From Oreohelix idahoensis (Eukaryota > Mollusca > Gastropoda > Stylommatophora > Oreohelicidae): a stretch of 64,000 nt of DNA. Positions 42,965 through 53,218 of this stretch are shown here, piece by piece. Where the stretch lies: assembly GCA_024509875.1 (NCBI GenBank), contig JAMPIV010014132.1, forward strand, positions 1,119,957 to 1,183,956, in the 5' to 3' direction. A model generated the notes under the pieces. That model was not told the origin of the DNA. It made no database searches and saw nothing but the letters and a program-made list of their open reading frames with translations. Each line of letters begins with the position of its first letter. The stretch's first letter is position 1. The position numbers and the translations under genes were made by a program.

Positions 42965-44058
42965 ATGGCAGATCTAGCCAAATTCAGATCGGCTGCTGTG
43001 CTGACTGCTAAAGAAATGAATATGGAGGGTCAGGTTTTGATCCAATATGTAACTTCAGAATGCGACAAGTATATTGAAAGGGAAGATAGGAGGTTAGCTG
43101 AAGAGAAGAGGTTATAAATTGAGGCTGACAAAGAGGATAGGGCATTGGAGGCAGATAGAGAGGCTGAAATAAAGCGGCTCCAATTGGAAGAGAAGAAATT
43201 AGAAGCAGAGGAATAGAGACAGGCAGCTGAAAGGGAAGACAAGCGATTGGCTGCAGAGAGGGAAGCAGAGGATAAGAGATTACAAAGGGAGCACGAGTTA
43301 CGACTAAGGGAGTTTGAATTTCAAGGCCATGCTCCTGAAAATGGTAACAGCCCTCATACCTCCGATGCCACTGCCAGTCATTGAGTCTCTAACTCAGCAA
43401 TGGGGTTCCATTTAGACCATTATGTAGAGAGGGATGATGATATTGAATCATTTTTATCCAGATTTGAAGTTTTAGCCACCACCTATGGGTTGGAGAGGGA
43501 AAGGTGGAGCTTAAAGTTATCCCAGGGTCTTAGGGGAACATCTTACGAAGTGTTTGCAAAAATGAATAGAGACGACCAAGACAATTATGACATGCTAAAG
43601 CAGGCTCTGTTATTAAGATATGAAAAGAATGGTGAATTTTATCGTAAGAAGTTTAGAAATGCCAAGCTTTTGTCTGGGGAGACATACCACCAATTCTCTG
43701 CCAGACTGGAAACCTATTTGGAGAAATGGACTGCTCTGGGGAAGACCCAATACCTTAAAGAAATGATCATGATAGAGCAATTAAGAGGGTCCATTGCTCC
43801 AGACCTGAGAAAGTTTCTCATGGAACAAGGTGCAGAGAGGTTGGGTGAGGTATTGAATGTCGCTGAGAGGTATCAAGCAGCCAAGGCAGAGGTAGCTGGC
43901 ACTAAAAAGAAACATATAGAGAATTTTAAGGTCACACAGCACTCTAATAAATTTGATACCAAAGAACAAGGTAACAAAGGTTAGACAAACTTTGATAGGC
44001 CACGAAATGATTACCGTGATAGAAACTCACAGTTCAATGACCAAAAATATAATGAAAG
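42965..44058 (+). pseudogene. gag of element C, 5' part
   Basis: The frame starts at ATG 42965 with a charged helical region rich in Glu, Arg and Lys. Three stops interrupt it, near 43116, 43214 and 43382. From 43400 to 43984 a 194-codon stretch of the same frame stays open and encodes a capsid whose second half (EQLRGSIAPDLRKFLMEQ, then VLNVAERYQ) resembles the SCAN domain. Another stop follows at 43982. The gene then runs into element B; it resumes at 53219 with the zinc knuckle. Confidence 0.88.
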
Positions 44059-45201
44059 TGTTGCTGTCATTTTCGACGGAGTCATCTGTCAAGTTATTTG
44101 CTTATGTTTGTATCATAAGTATAATTGTGTCTTTACCTGCGATGTCAGGTTGATTAGGGGTTGTCTTCCCTTGTTTATTCATTCATTGTGTTTGACCTTT
44201 AGGGTCAGAGGTTGACAGTTCGGCGTAGGCCTATGGGAAGGTTTTTTAAGCGGGAGTGAGATATACTTCCGGGAAGCCGGGAGGTCCTGTTTTTCTGAAG
44301 GGACCAAGAGTCCATTGTTTTTCGGGGAGAATCTTCGAAGTAACTGCTATGGCAGTTTTCCCCAGTGAATCTCTGTGCGTCGGGATGACGACAGAATTCC
44401 TTGTGTAGTTCTGAGGATTCATTTACCAGGTAATACCGACCTTTATGCATTATTACGCTTTTCGGTGGCAGAACATGTAAAGGATTACCTAGGGTGAACA
44501 GCAGTTCACGGATCCGCCATTTCAGAACTTATATATTTGTGCTCGAGGTAGCCATCCAAGACTGTTAGTCTTATATTGTCCAGAAATCCAGTGACGAAGA
44601 TATATTGTGGGAGCCGCAGATTGGCGGAACTTCTATCTACAATAAGTATTACTGCAGGGTTGATGATAACCTATTTAACAGAAGTACACGGCCGACGTCA
44701 GAACGAGGCCTGTGCTTTCGGCTATTATACTACAGCCTGATATGTGCAATTGGCGGGAGTGCCAAGTTGCACCTGTGTGTCAAGGTAACTAAGGCATCTG
44801 ACGCGTTTAGTCAGAGACGCCAAGGGCGACGCTACGAACTGTCATTATTGAAGAACTTTGCTATTGACCATGCACGTCTATTCTGATGTTTACCTTTTTG
44901 AATGCCAAATGTATACCTATCGATGTCAGGTCAGCATGACCTTGTTACACTGACTGTTCCTGTTGATATTATGTGTGTTCCCGTCAATAAATGTCTTGAA
45001 ACATGCCTGCAGTGTCAAAGCATCCTTGATTACTGCATGTGAGAGTATGGGTTGCAGGATCTACATCTATACGAGCCTAAACACATTCGCGTCTTCATTC
45101 GCACCCACACTCAATTCATCATACGCTCGCACTACACATCTAACAACATGTATACTGTCTTGGGCCAGTGATCACCTCAACAAGAAAAAAAGACAGTTAC
45201 A
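44059..45201 (+). repeat. 5' LTR of element B
   Basis: It is nearly identical to 52071-53213. AATAAA occurs near 44986. Frames of 81-99 codons repeated in both LTRs are by-products of the duplication. Confidence 0.97.
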
Positions 45202-46761
45202 TTTCTGGTGGACCAGTTACGTGGGCTCTTATGATACATTTCTTGTCGCCAATGTGGCCTAGAAACTTACATTTCTGATGGACCAGATCTGTGGGTTTAA
45301 AAAGAACAGAGCGAGCATTTGACATTATTGTTGACATTTATGGATCCAGAAATTTACATTCCTGGTTGGCTGTTACATGTATGATGTCTCCAGTTTTGTC
45401 GAGAAAGTTACAAGAAGGACAAGTACACATTACACTTCTGATCTGTGGGTCTAAGCTACACACGGGACAGCCGTAACACACAGCGCTAATTCTACACTTG
45501 CAAGTTTTGGCTACAACAGGACAGATATAGGTCATCAACGGTTGACACAAATAAACAGTACGAGCATTTATATTATAATGCTACATAAAGCATAACAAGA
45601 CAAGTACTGAAGTGAACTACTAGGCATTTGCTACGTGGACCATAACTGCATAGAAGGCGGGTTCCTATTGTAAACAGTACTGCGGGTTGTTACACGTTTC
45701 ATTCAACAACAGACTTTTCTAGGTCAGAGCATTCAAGCTACATTGTTGGAGGTCAAGTGTCTGTAAACAGTACGTGAAATTGTAAACATTCAATGTGCAA
45801 GCCCTAATTTGAGAAGGTCATAGTAACTTTGGTTCGTGAATACCACTTTATGTTACAGTGGATTTGACGTTCAGTGCGCGTTTGACATTTCGTTTCTGTG
45901 TTCGCAAGGAGCAAGAAATTTATTTTAGTTTCAGCTGTGACTGAACTTGTTCTGCAACACATTGAAATTGATTGCTATATGTTTATGTCACTTCTACTGT
46001 TTTGTGTATTTTTCTGCGGGTTTTTCGGTTGGTGGGTCTTACGGTAAATATGCCACTTGATCGAGGCTTACTGTAAGCGGTCTGTAGGTGCAAATTTTCT
46101 TAATTTGGAAATTTGCTAGTGACAATTGGTCGCTATTGATGTTAGCTGTGATGTAATTGTACTTAACGTTGTTTTTGTAATATTTTGTCTGTTTTTCAGT
46201 TTTGATTGTCGATTTGTTTTGTTTGTATTCTGTAGGTCTCTCCTTTCTTGTGTATTTCTCTACACATTTTTGGTTAAAACAGTGTTGCCATTTGTATTGT
46301 TTTGTATTTTTGTCTTTGTATTTTTTTTTTGGTTGTACTACATTACTGTCATGCACAGTCTACATACACATACTTGGTCATGTTTTGATATTATTGATAA
46401 GGTAGACTCTTCATATAGAGTTTGTTAAATAATATTATATAAGATATTTATACAAGTTCTTTGATAAAAGACTTGTTATCTACAAAGATTGAGACAAGGT
46501 AAATACATATTCAAGTTCTTTATAAAAAAGACTTGTGCCCATAGTGAGTGGGATATAAGGGAATTTTTTTTCCACAGGTACTCAAGTGATTTTTTGGGTA
46601 CATTATAAACAAGAGGAACATACAAAGTCTTTGTCTAAGACTAAGACAGTAAAATAAAGTGAAGTGAGTATACAAGTCTAGCATTTCAGACTTGTCTCCC
46701 ATTGAAGTGGGATAAGGTAATTTATTTAATTTTTTTCAGGTTTCTGATCTCATTAGACAGA
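45202..46761 (+). other. leader region of element B
   Basis: The ~1.56-kb leader starts with a putative primer-binding site (TGGTGGACCAGTTACG at 45206). Looser copies of the surrounding segment recur near 45265-45300 and 45350-45445. Further on are a GGGTTTTTCGGTTGGTGGG block near 46017, the twin hairpins (46090-46135), a T-rich tract with a hydrophobic frame (46126-46428, no ATG), and two pyrimidine-rich tracts ending in CAG, near 46578 and just before the gag start near 46739. Confidence 0.7.
46090..46135 (+). promoter_or_regulatory. twin hairpins conserved in the leader (element B copy)
   Basis: GCAAATTTTC pairs with GGAAATTTGC around TTAATTT, with one mismatch (46090-46116). TAGTGAC pairs with GTCGCTA around AATTG (46117-46135). 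Compared with element A (TAGCGAC/GTTGCTA) two pair positions changed but both still pair. Confidence 0.6.
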
Positions 46762-49700
46762 ATGTCTACATTGGATTTCTTCATCCAGCAAGGGTTGACC
46801 CTTGGTAAGTCTGGTAAAGAATTGGAAGAATATTCATCTGCTCAATTCGCCATTGCATTAAAGTCAGAAGAAAAGAAACAAAAAGAGGAAATTAAATTGA
46901 AAGCAGAAGCTGAACTAAAGAAGCTAGAAGCTGAGAATAGAAGATTAGAACTTGAAGAAAGAAGGTATCAAAGAGAGGCTGAGGAGAGAAAAGCTCAAGC
47001 TGATGAAAGAAAATTCCAGATGGAAATGGAAGACAAAAAAATTCAAGCTCAAGCTGCTGCAGAGGAAAAAAAACTTCAAGCTGCTGCTGAGGCTGAAATT
47101 AGAAAAATGGAACATGAGGAAAGAAAACAGAAGATGGAACTTGATGAAAAACTCGCAATTTTGGAGTTAGAGAAATTGAAATTGGCGAGTACGGGTGCTC
47201 AGCAAACAACTTCGAGTACGACAAAGGAGTTTGTTAGTAGGATTAAATTGCCTCATTTCAATCCTTTAAAGGATGACGTAGCAGATTATCTAGATAGATT
47301 CCAATTTTTGTGCGATACGCATAACATAAAAAAGGAAAAATATGTTGAACAACTGATGCCATTTTTTACAGGTGACACAGTGACTACTCTTATGACAATA
47401 GACGAACATGAGAGGACTAATTATGATGTTGTCAGGGCAGCATTACTAAAAAAATACCAATTAAAACAAGAAGACTATCGTCTTCGTTTTAGGACAATGT
47501 TGCCAGAAAATGGAGTAGATTTCTCTGATTTTGTTACAAAGATACGTCGTACATTTACACGATGGGTTGAGTTGTCTCAGATTGAGAAAACATATGAAGG
47601 TCTAATGGACTTATTATTGCGAGATAAGGTTTTGTCATCTGTTAATGATTCTTTTCTTGCATTCCTTCATGAGCGTAAGCCTAAAAACTTAAAAGAAATG
47701 GAGGAATACTGTTGTCAGTATGCCACAGCACATCCCCATGCTACAGTTAGCAATTCTAAAGTGAAAGAAGGGTTGCCAGCTGCTTCGGCAACACCATATG
47801 GCCCTAATTTCAGAAAAAAATTTCAGGGTGCTCAACAAAATTGGAATAGGGGAAGTAATCAAAATTACACTCAGAAGCGGAGTAATCCAACACATGATGG
47901 TTCTTCGTCTATGCAGTGGAGACAAGATGGTAGTTCTCGTAATTTTAGTGGTAATAATTTGAGACACTTTCGTAAAGGCTATCCAAATAATAACTATTCA
48001 AATTTTCGAGGTAATCATTCTCGACGTCAAGATTATGACGATGGTGAATTTAGAAACCGGGATTCAAACCGGAATGATGATTACAATAGGCAATATGATA
48101 ACAATTACAGGGGAAATGATAGTCGAAATAATTACAGGGGAAATGATAATCGAGGTAGACCTAGGTTTAACAAGAAAAGACCTTACCAACAGGCAAACTC
48201 TGCGCAACAAGAGTTTGATGGAGCCTGTAATACAGTAAATGATAGTGGTAACTCTAGGGCTATCACTGGTTGTGCTTTCGATTTTGGGAGAGCAACTGAA
48301 TGCCCCCAATGCTTAACATTGTTTGACTCATCAACTGTATCTACGCTAAGTTGTGGTCACCCTCTTCCTGCTCTACCTGCTACAGTTGCGCATGATGGGA
48401 GAGGATCTCTCATCTTACATAAAGGTCTAATAAATGATAGGCTAGTCTCAGTACTTTTCGATTCGGGATGTACTACCGTCGGGGTTAAGGAGTCTCTGAT
48501 AGATCCTTGCTGTGCCACTGGAAAAACAATCAAATGTGTTACATTTGGTGGTACTATGGAAAGCTATCCTACTGCTATTATTAGGATTGACACTCCTTTC
48601 TTCACAGGAGATGTCCATGCATGTCTTCTTCCTAATCCTATTGCGGATCTTATAATCGGTCGTATTCATGGGGTTAAGGAATGCACCCCGCAACAAATTT
48701 CTAGTTGGGAAGAAAAAAACATTCAAACGGTCAATGCAGTGGTGACAAGAGCTCAAGCTCTTAATCCCCCAACTTCATCTGATAATAGTAATGAAGTTGA
48801 TAGCCAAGACGAGCACTTGGTGATTTCCCATGACTCGTTTGTTAAACGTCAAGAAGAGGATCCTTCTTTGAAGAAATACTTCCTTCTTGCAAAGAAAGGG
48901 GATCCCAATCAAAATACGAATCACAAATCGTATATCACTATGAAGAATGGTATATTGGTACGAATGGTACAACACTCGGACAAGTCTATGCACTCGCAAA
49001 TTCTTGTGCCTAAGTGTATGAGAGCCTTAATTCTTCGGCATGCACACGATTCTCAGTGTGCGGGACACATGGGTTTTTCCAGAACTAAAACTAGAGTCCT
49101 TGCGTCATTCTTTTGGCCATTCGTGAATAAAGACATCCGAATTTATTGCCGATCTTGCAAAATTTGTCAAGAGGTCAAGTCTAGGGGTCCGAGACATGCT
49201 GCTCCTATTCAGGCTGCAGATATTCCGATTCGGCCGTTTCAGAAAATGGCTATAGACATCATTGGTCCGTTCAAAATTAAGTCAGCCAGAGGACACCAAT
49301 TTATCCTCACTTGCGTGGACATGTGCACGCGTTGGCCAGAGGCTATTCCTCTGAAGAGCATATCAACTGTCGATATCGCTGATGCTCTTTGGCTCGTATT
49401 TTCTCGTCTGGGATTCCCCGGAGAAATACTGTCGGATCACGGCACTCAGTTAATTTCGGACGTTATGTCTCAGGTAATGGCTACGCTAGACATTAAAAGG
49501 TCTCTCAGTAGTATTTATCATCCAATGTCCAATGGATTGGTAGAACGTCTTAACAGGACACTAAAGAACTTACTTGGCAAGATAACGGAGGATCATCCTG
49601 AAGATTGGGACAGGGTTTTACCTGCAGTCCTCTTTGCCTATAGAGAGGTTCCCAACGAGCATACAGGGTTTTCTCCTTTCGAACTTGTCTTTGGCGCGCA

Positions 49701-51639
49701 ACCGCGCGGGCCAATGTCCTTGTTACACGATTTGATAACTTCCGATAATATTGACGATGATACACAATCGTCATATGAATATGTTATAGCTCTTAGAGAA
49801 AAGATTATCGAATCGTGCAGGTTAGCAACTTCATCTTCCGAATTTGCGAAAGAAAAAGCTAGGCGATTTGCTAATAAGAAAAGACGCCTACGTCAACTTT
49901 GTCCTGGAGACAAAGCATATGTCTTACTGCCCTCAAGAGAGAATAGACTTCTCATTTCTTGGAAGGGTCCATACACTATAGTCTCGAAAATTTCTGATGT
50001 CGACTATATTGTCGATGTGGATGGAAGGCATAAAACCTTCCATATAAATATGCTAACAGAGTTTATTGAACGTCCAGACTATTTACAGCCTATTTTCCAG
50101 GCGACGGACGACTCTCCAGTTCAACATGGTCACATCTCATCCCTGTCCGTTATACAGGATGAGGAAACTATTTTTTCTGACGTGAACTTACCTCTTCCTG
50201 CGATTCCACTTACTTCAACGGAATCGTGGAGAGACGTTACAGTCTCTTCCAACTTGTCTTTTGAGGAACAGCGTCAAGTATCCTCTACGTTACAATCATA
50301 TCAGGATGTCCTTACCGACATTCCTGGACACACAGATGTCATAGAACATGACATCATACTTACTGATCGTAATCCGATCAGAGTAAGACCATACCCAATA
50401 CCTATTCATTTTCAAGCACAAGTCGAGAAAGAATTGGATGAAATGATTCAACTACAAATAATTGAACCATCCACTTCAGCTTATTCTTCGTCGATAGTTA
50501 TTGTTCGAAAGAAAGACAATAACATACGTCTTTGCGTTGATTATCGCAAATTAAATCAAGTTACGAAGTTCGATGCTGAACCTATGCCGTTATTAGATGA
50601 TCTACTTATTAGACTTTCTAAAGCTAAATTCTTTACTAAACTAGACTTGTCGAAAGGTTATTGGCAAGTCCCACTGACGGAACACGCCAAACCTCTCACT
50701 GCTTTTTCGACACCTAGGGGTCTGTTTCAATGGAATTTTATGCCTTTCGGGCTTATGAACGCCTCAGCGACTTTCGTGCGCATGATGCGACGAATTCTAT
50801 CAGATCGTGCAGATGTCATTGCATATTTAGACGACATCTGTCTTTTCAGCGATACTTGGGAAGAACACTATGTGGGTCTGAAGGAATTGCTATCTACTCT
50901 ACGTGAGCATAGTTTGACTGCTAAACCCTCTAAAGCTTTTGTTGGGTTTAGTGAAATTTCCTTCCTAGGTCATCGAGTTGGTCATGGTCTGTTGAAGACA
51001 GAGGACCAAAACATTTCAAAGATATTAAATATCTCGGTTCCGAAGACAAAAAAGCAAGTGCGTAGTCTCTTGGGATTGATACAATTCTATGGAAGATTCA
51101 TTGAGAATCTGTCCTCCATTATGGCACCACTTTCAACGTTATTGAAAAAAGGTTCTCCTAATATGGTGCGTTGGTCCCAAGAATGCCAATCTTCATTGGA
51201 TCAGGTTAAGAATTTGTTCTCATCTCATCCTATCTTAAGACTACCGACGATTGATAAGACTTTTGTCCTTCGTAGTGATGCCTCTTCCACTGGCATTGGA
51301 GCGGCACTAATGCAGGAATATTCAGGAACTCTGCATCCTGTAATGTATATTTCTAGGAAGCTGAATGCGGCAGAAAGGAATTACTCGGTTTTGGACCGTG
51401 AATTGTTGGCTATGGTTTGGTCCATTCTTAAGCTACAAAGGTTCCTTCTGGGCGCGCATTTCTTTATGGAAACCGACCAAAAAGCTCTTACGGCTATGCA
51501 AAGTAAGGATTTGAAGAGCTCGAGATCTACTCGTTATGCTATTGCTCTTCAGCCTTTCCATTTCACGGTGCGAGCTATCCGTGGTTCGGATAATGTGATG
51601 GCGGACATATTGTCTAGATGCCCACATGATTCCAGTTAA
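46762..51639 (+). CDS. gag-pol polyprotein of element B
   Basis: An uninterrupted frame of 1625 codons starts at ATG 46762 (MSTLDFF). The frame is open for 20 more codons upstream but has no ATG there, and the chosen start matches A and D. Residues ~1-140 are a Glu/Lys/Ala-rich helix. The capsid follows (~150-340) with a SCAN-like half (LRDKVLSSVNDSFLAFLHER), then an Asn/Arg-rich stretch (~350-500). CPQC and CGH lie 13 residues apart before the protease (LFDSGCTT ~566). The integrase has D, D, E in AIDIIGP (~830), LSDHGTQ and GLVERLNR, plus a GPY domain. RT has YLDD (~1354) and RNase H RSDAS (~1503). The last residues (CPHDSS) align with those of A and D. Confidence 0.96.
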   Translation: MSTLDFFIQQGLTLGKSGKELEEYSSAQFAIALKSEEKKQKEEIKLKAEAELKKLEAENRRLELEERRYQREAEERKAQADERKFQMEMEDKKIQAQAAAEEKKLQAAAEAEIRKMEHEERKQKMELDEKLAILELEKLKLASTGAQQTTSSTTKEFVSRIKLPHFNPLKDDVADYLDRFQFLCDTHNIKKEKYVEQLMPFFTGDTVTTLMTIDEHERTNYDVVRAALLKKYQLKQEDYRLRFRTMLPENGVDFSDFVTKIRRTFTRWVELSQIEKTYEGLMDLLLRDKVLSSVNDSFLAFLHERKPKNLKEMEEYCCQYATAHPHATVSNSKVKEGLPAASATPYGPNFRKKFQGAQQNWNRGSNQNYTQKRSNPTHDGSSSMQWRQDGSSRNFSGNNLRHFRKGYPNNNYSNFRGNHSRRQDYDDGEFRNRDSNRNDDYNRQYDNNYRGNDSRNNYRGNDNRGRPRFNKKRPYQQANSAQQEFDGACNTVNDSGNSRAITGCAFDFGRATECPQCLTLFDSSTVSTLSCGHPLPALPATVAHDGRGSLILHKGLINDRLVSVLFDSGCTTVGVKESLIDPCCATGKTIKCVTFGGTMESYPTAIIRIDTPFFTGDVHACLLPNPIADLIIGRIHGVKECTPQQISSWEEKNIQTVNAVVTRAQALNPPTSSDNSNEVDSQDEHLVISHDSFVKRQEEDPSLKKYFLLAKKGDPNQNTNHKSYITMKNGILVRMVQHSDKSMHSQILVPKCMRALILRHAHDSQCAGHMGFSRTKTRVLASFFWPFVNKDIRIYCRSCKICQEVKSRGPRHAAPIQAADIPIRPFQKMAIDIIGPFKIKSARGHQFILTCVDMCTRWPEAIPLKSISTVDIADALWLVFSRLGFPGEILSDHGTQLISDVMSQVMATLDIKRSLSSIYHPMSNGLVERLNRTLKNLLGKITEDHPEDWDRVLPAVLFAYREVPNEHTGFSPFELVFGAQPRGPMSLLHDLITSDNIDDDTQSSYEYVIALREKIIESCRLATSSSEFAKEKARRFANKKRRLRQLCPGDKAYVLLPSRENRLLISWKGPYTIVSKISDVDYIVDVDGRHKTFHINMLTEFIERPDYLQPIFQATDDSPVQHGHISSLSVIQDEETIFSDVNLPLPAIPLTSTESWRDVTVSSNLSFEEQRQVSSTLQSYQDVLTDIPGHTDVIEHDIILTDRNPIRVRPYPIPIHFQAQVEKELDEMIQLQIIEPSTSAYSSSIVIVRKKDNNIRLCVDYRKLNQVTKFDAEPMPLLDDLLIRLSKAKFFTKLDLSKGYWQVPLTEHAKPLTAFSTPRGLFQWNFMPFGLMNASATFVRMMRRILSDRADVIAYLDDICLFSDTWEEHYVGLKELLSTLREHSLTAKPSKAFVGFSEISFLGHRVGHGLLKTEDQNISKILNISVPKTKKQVRSLLGLIQFYGRFIENLSSIMAPLSTLLKKGSPNMVRWSQECQSSLDQVKNLFSSHPILRLPTIDKTFVLRSDASSTGIGAALMQEYSGTLHPVMYISRKLNAAERNYSVLDRELLAMVWSILKLQRFLLGAHFFMETDQKALTAMQSKDLKSSRSTRYAIALQPFHFTVRAIRGSDNVMADILSRCPHDSS

Positions 51640-52025
51640 ATCTTGTGTCCTAGTTTTTCCTGATATATTTTCAGACTTAGGTCTGTCCTTAATATCATAA
51701 TATGTTGTAATACAAATGTATTTGGATGATGTTTAGATAATTTAACAAATTTCATTTTGTCCATCCATCAGTGATATGTTGCTAAAATAGCATTGACATT
51801 TGTATATTGCTATGATTATATTATTTAGTAATGTTTGATATATGATTGGTATTGCCAGCAACTTAGGTTTCTTGAATGGTATCCCTTAGTTTGTTTGGCT
51901 TAAAGGAAATATTTTCTCCTATGTTGGGAGATGATTTGTACCCTCTTCTATTGTACCTGATATTAGGTTCATTGTTTGCATGAGCACAGAAGTGATACTG
52001 GTGCTATCTTGCTCATGAACATATT
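51640..52025 (+). other. 3' untranslated part of element B
   Basis: This AT-rich stretch lies between the stop codon and the A-run. No open frame is of note. Confidence 0.6.
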
Positions 52026-52070
52026 AAAAAAAAAAAATTGCATTTTTTTTTTACAGGGGGGTGGTAGTAA
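52026..52070 (+). promoter_or_regulatory. A-run/T-run inverted repeat and polypurine tract of element B
   Basis: Twelve A, a 5-base spacer and ten T are followed by ACAGGGGGGTGGTAGTAA, which abuts the 3' LTR. It is the counterpart of the structures at 3707-3749 and 38077-38121. Confidence 0.7.
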
Positions 52071-53213
52071 TGTTGCTGTCATTTTCGACGGAGTCATCTG
52101 TCAAGTTATTTGCTTATGTTTGTATCATAAGTATAATTGTGTCTTTACCTGCGATGTCAGGTTGATTAGGGGTTGTCTTCCCTTGTTTATTCATTCATTG
52201 TGTTTGACCTTTAGGGTCAGAGGTTGACAGTTCGGCGTAGGCCTATGGGAAGGTTTTTTAAGCGGGAGTGAGATATACTTCCGGGAAGCCGGGAGGTCCT
52301 GTTTTTCTGAAGGGACCAAGAGTCCATTGTTTTTCGGGGAGAATCTTCGAAGTAACTGCTATGGCAGTTTTCCCCAGTGAATCTCTGTGCGTCGGGATGA
52401 CGACAGAATTCCTTGTGTAGTTCTGAGGATTCATTTACCAGGTAATACCGACCTTTATGCATTATTACGCTTTTCGGTGGCAGAACATGTAAAGGATTAC
52501 CTAGGGTGAACAGCAGCTCACTGATCCGCCATTTCAGAACTTATATATTTGTGCTCGAGGTAGCCATCCAAGACTGTTAGTCTTATATTGTCCAGAAATC
52601 CAGTGACGAAGATATATTGTGGGAGCCGCAGATTGGCGGAACTTCTATCTACAATAAGTATTACTGCAGGGTTGATGATAACCTATTTAACAGAAGTACA
52701 CGGCCGACGTCAGAACGAGGCCTGTGCTTTCGGCTATTATACTACAGCCTGATATGTGCAATTGGCGGGAGTGCCAAGTTGCACCTGTGTGTCAAGGTAA
52801 CTAAGGCATCTGACGCGTTTAGTCAGAGACGCCAAGGGCGACGCTACGAACTGTCATTATTGAAGAACTTTGCTATTGACCATGCACGTCTATTCTGATG
52901 TTTACCTTTTTGAATGCCAAATGTATACCTATCGATGTCAGGTCAGCATGACCTTGTTACACTGACTGTTCCTGTTGATACTATGTGTGTTCCCGTCAAT
53001 AAATGTCTTGAAACATGCCTGCAGTGTCAAAGCATCCTTGATTACTGCATGTGAGAGTATGGGTTGCAGGATCTACATCTATACGAGCCTAAACACATTC
53101 GCGTCTTCATTCGCACCCACACTCAATTCATCATACGCTCGCACTACACATCTAACAACATGTATACTGTCTTGGGCCAGTGATCACCTCAACAAGAAAA
53201 AAAGACAGTTACA
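52071..53213 (+). repeat. 3' LTR of element B
   Basis: This is the 1143-bp partner of 44059-45201. About three substitutions are visible (near 52517, 52522 and 52981). It is followed by GAAAG at 53214-53218, then by the rest of element C. Confidence 0.97.
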
Positions 53214-53218
53214 GAAAG

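Larger units (their letters stand above)
44059..53213 (+). mobile_element. complete, very young Gmr1-like LTR retrotransposon (element B)
   Basis: This 9155-bp element is inserted in the gag of element C. Both LTRs are exactly 1143 bp (44059-45201 and 52071-53213), start TGTTGCTG and end GTTACA. GAAAG flanks it at 44054-44058 and 53214-53218. By eye the LTRs differ at only about three positions. The gag-pol frame is intact. This is the youngest insertion in the window and a candidate for recent activity. Confidence 0.98.

Noticed and set aside
44605..44886. 93-codon frame present twice (also 52617-52898), and 81-codon frames at 44205 and 52217
   Set aside because: They lie in the LTRs of element B, which are nearly identical because the insertion is young. 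There is no evidence of coding.
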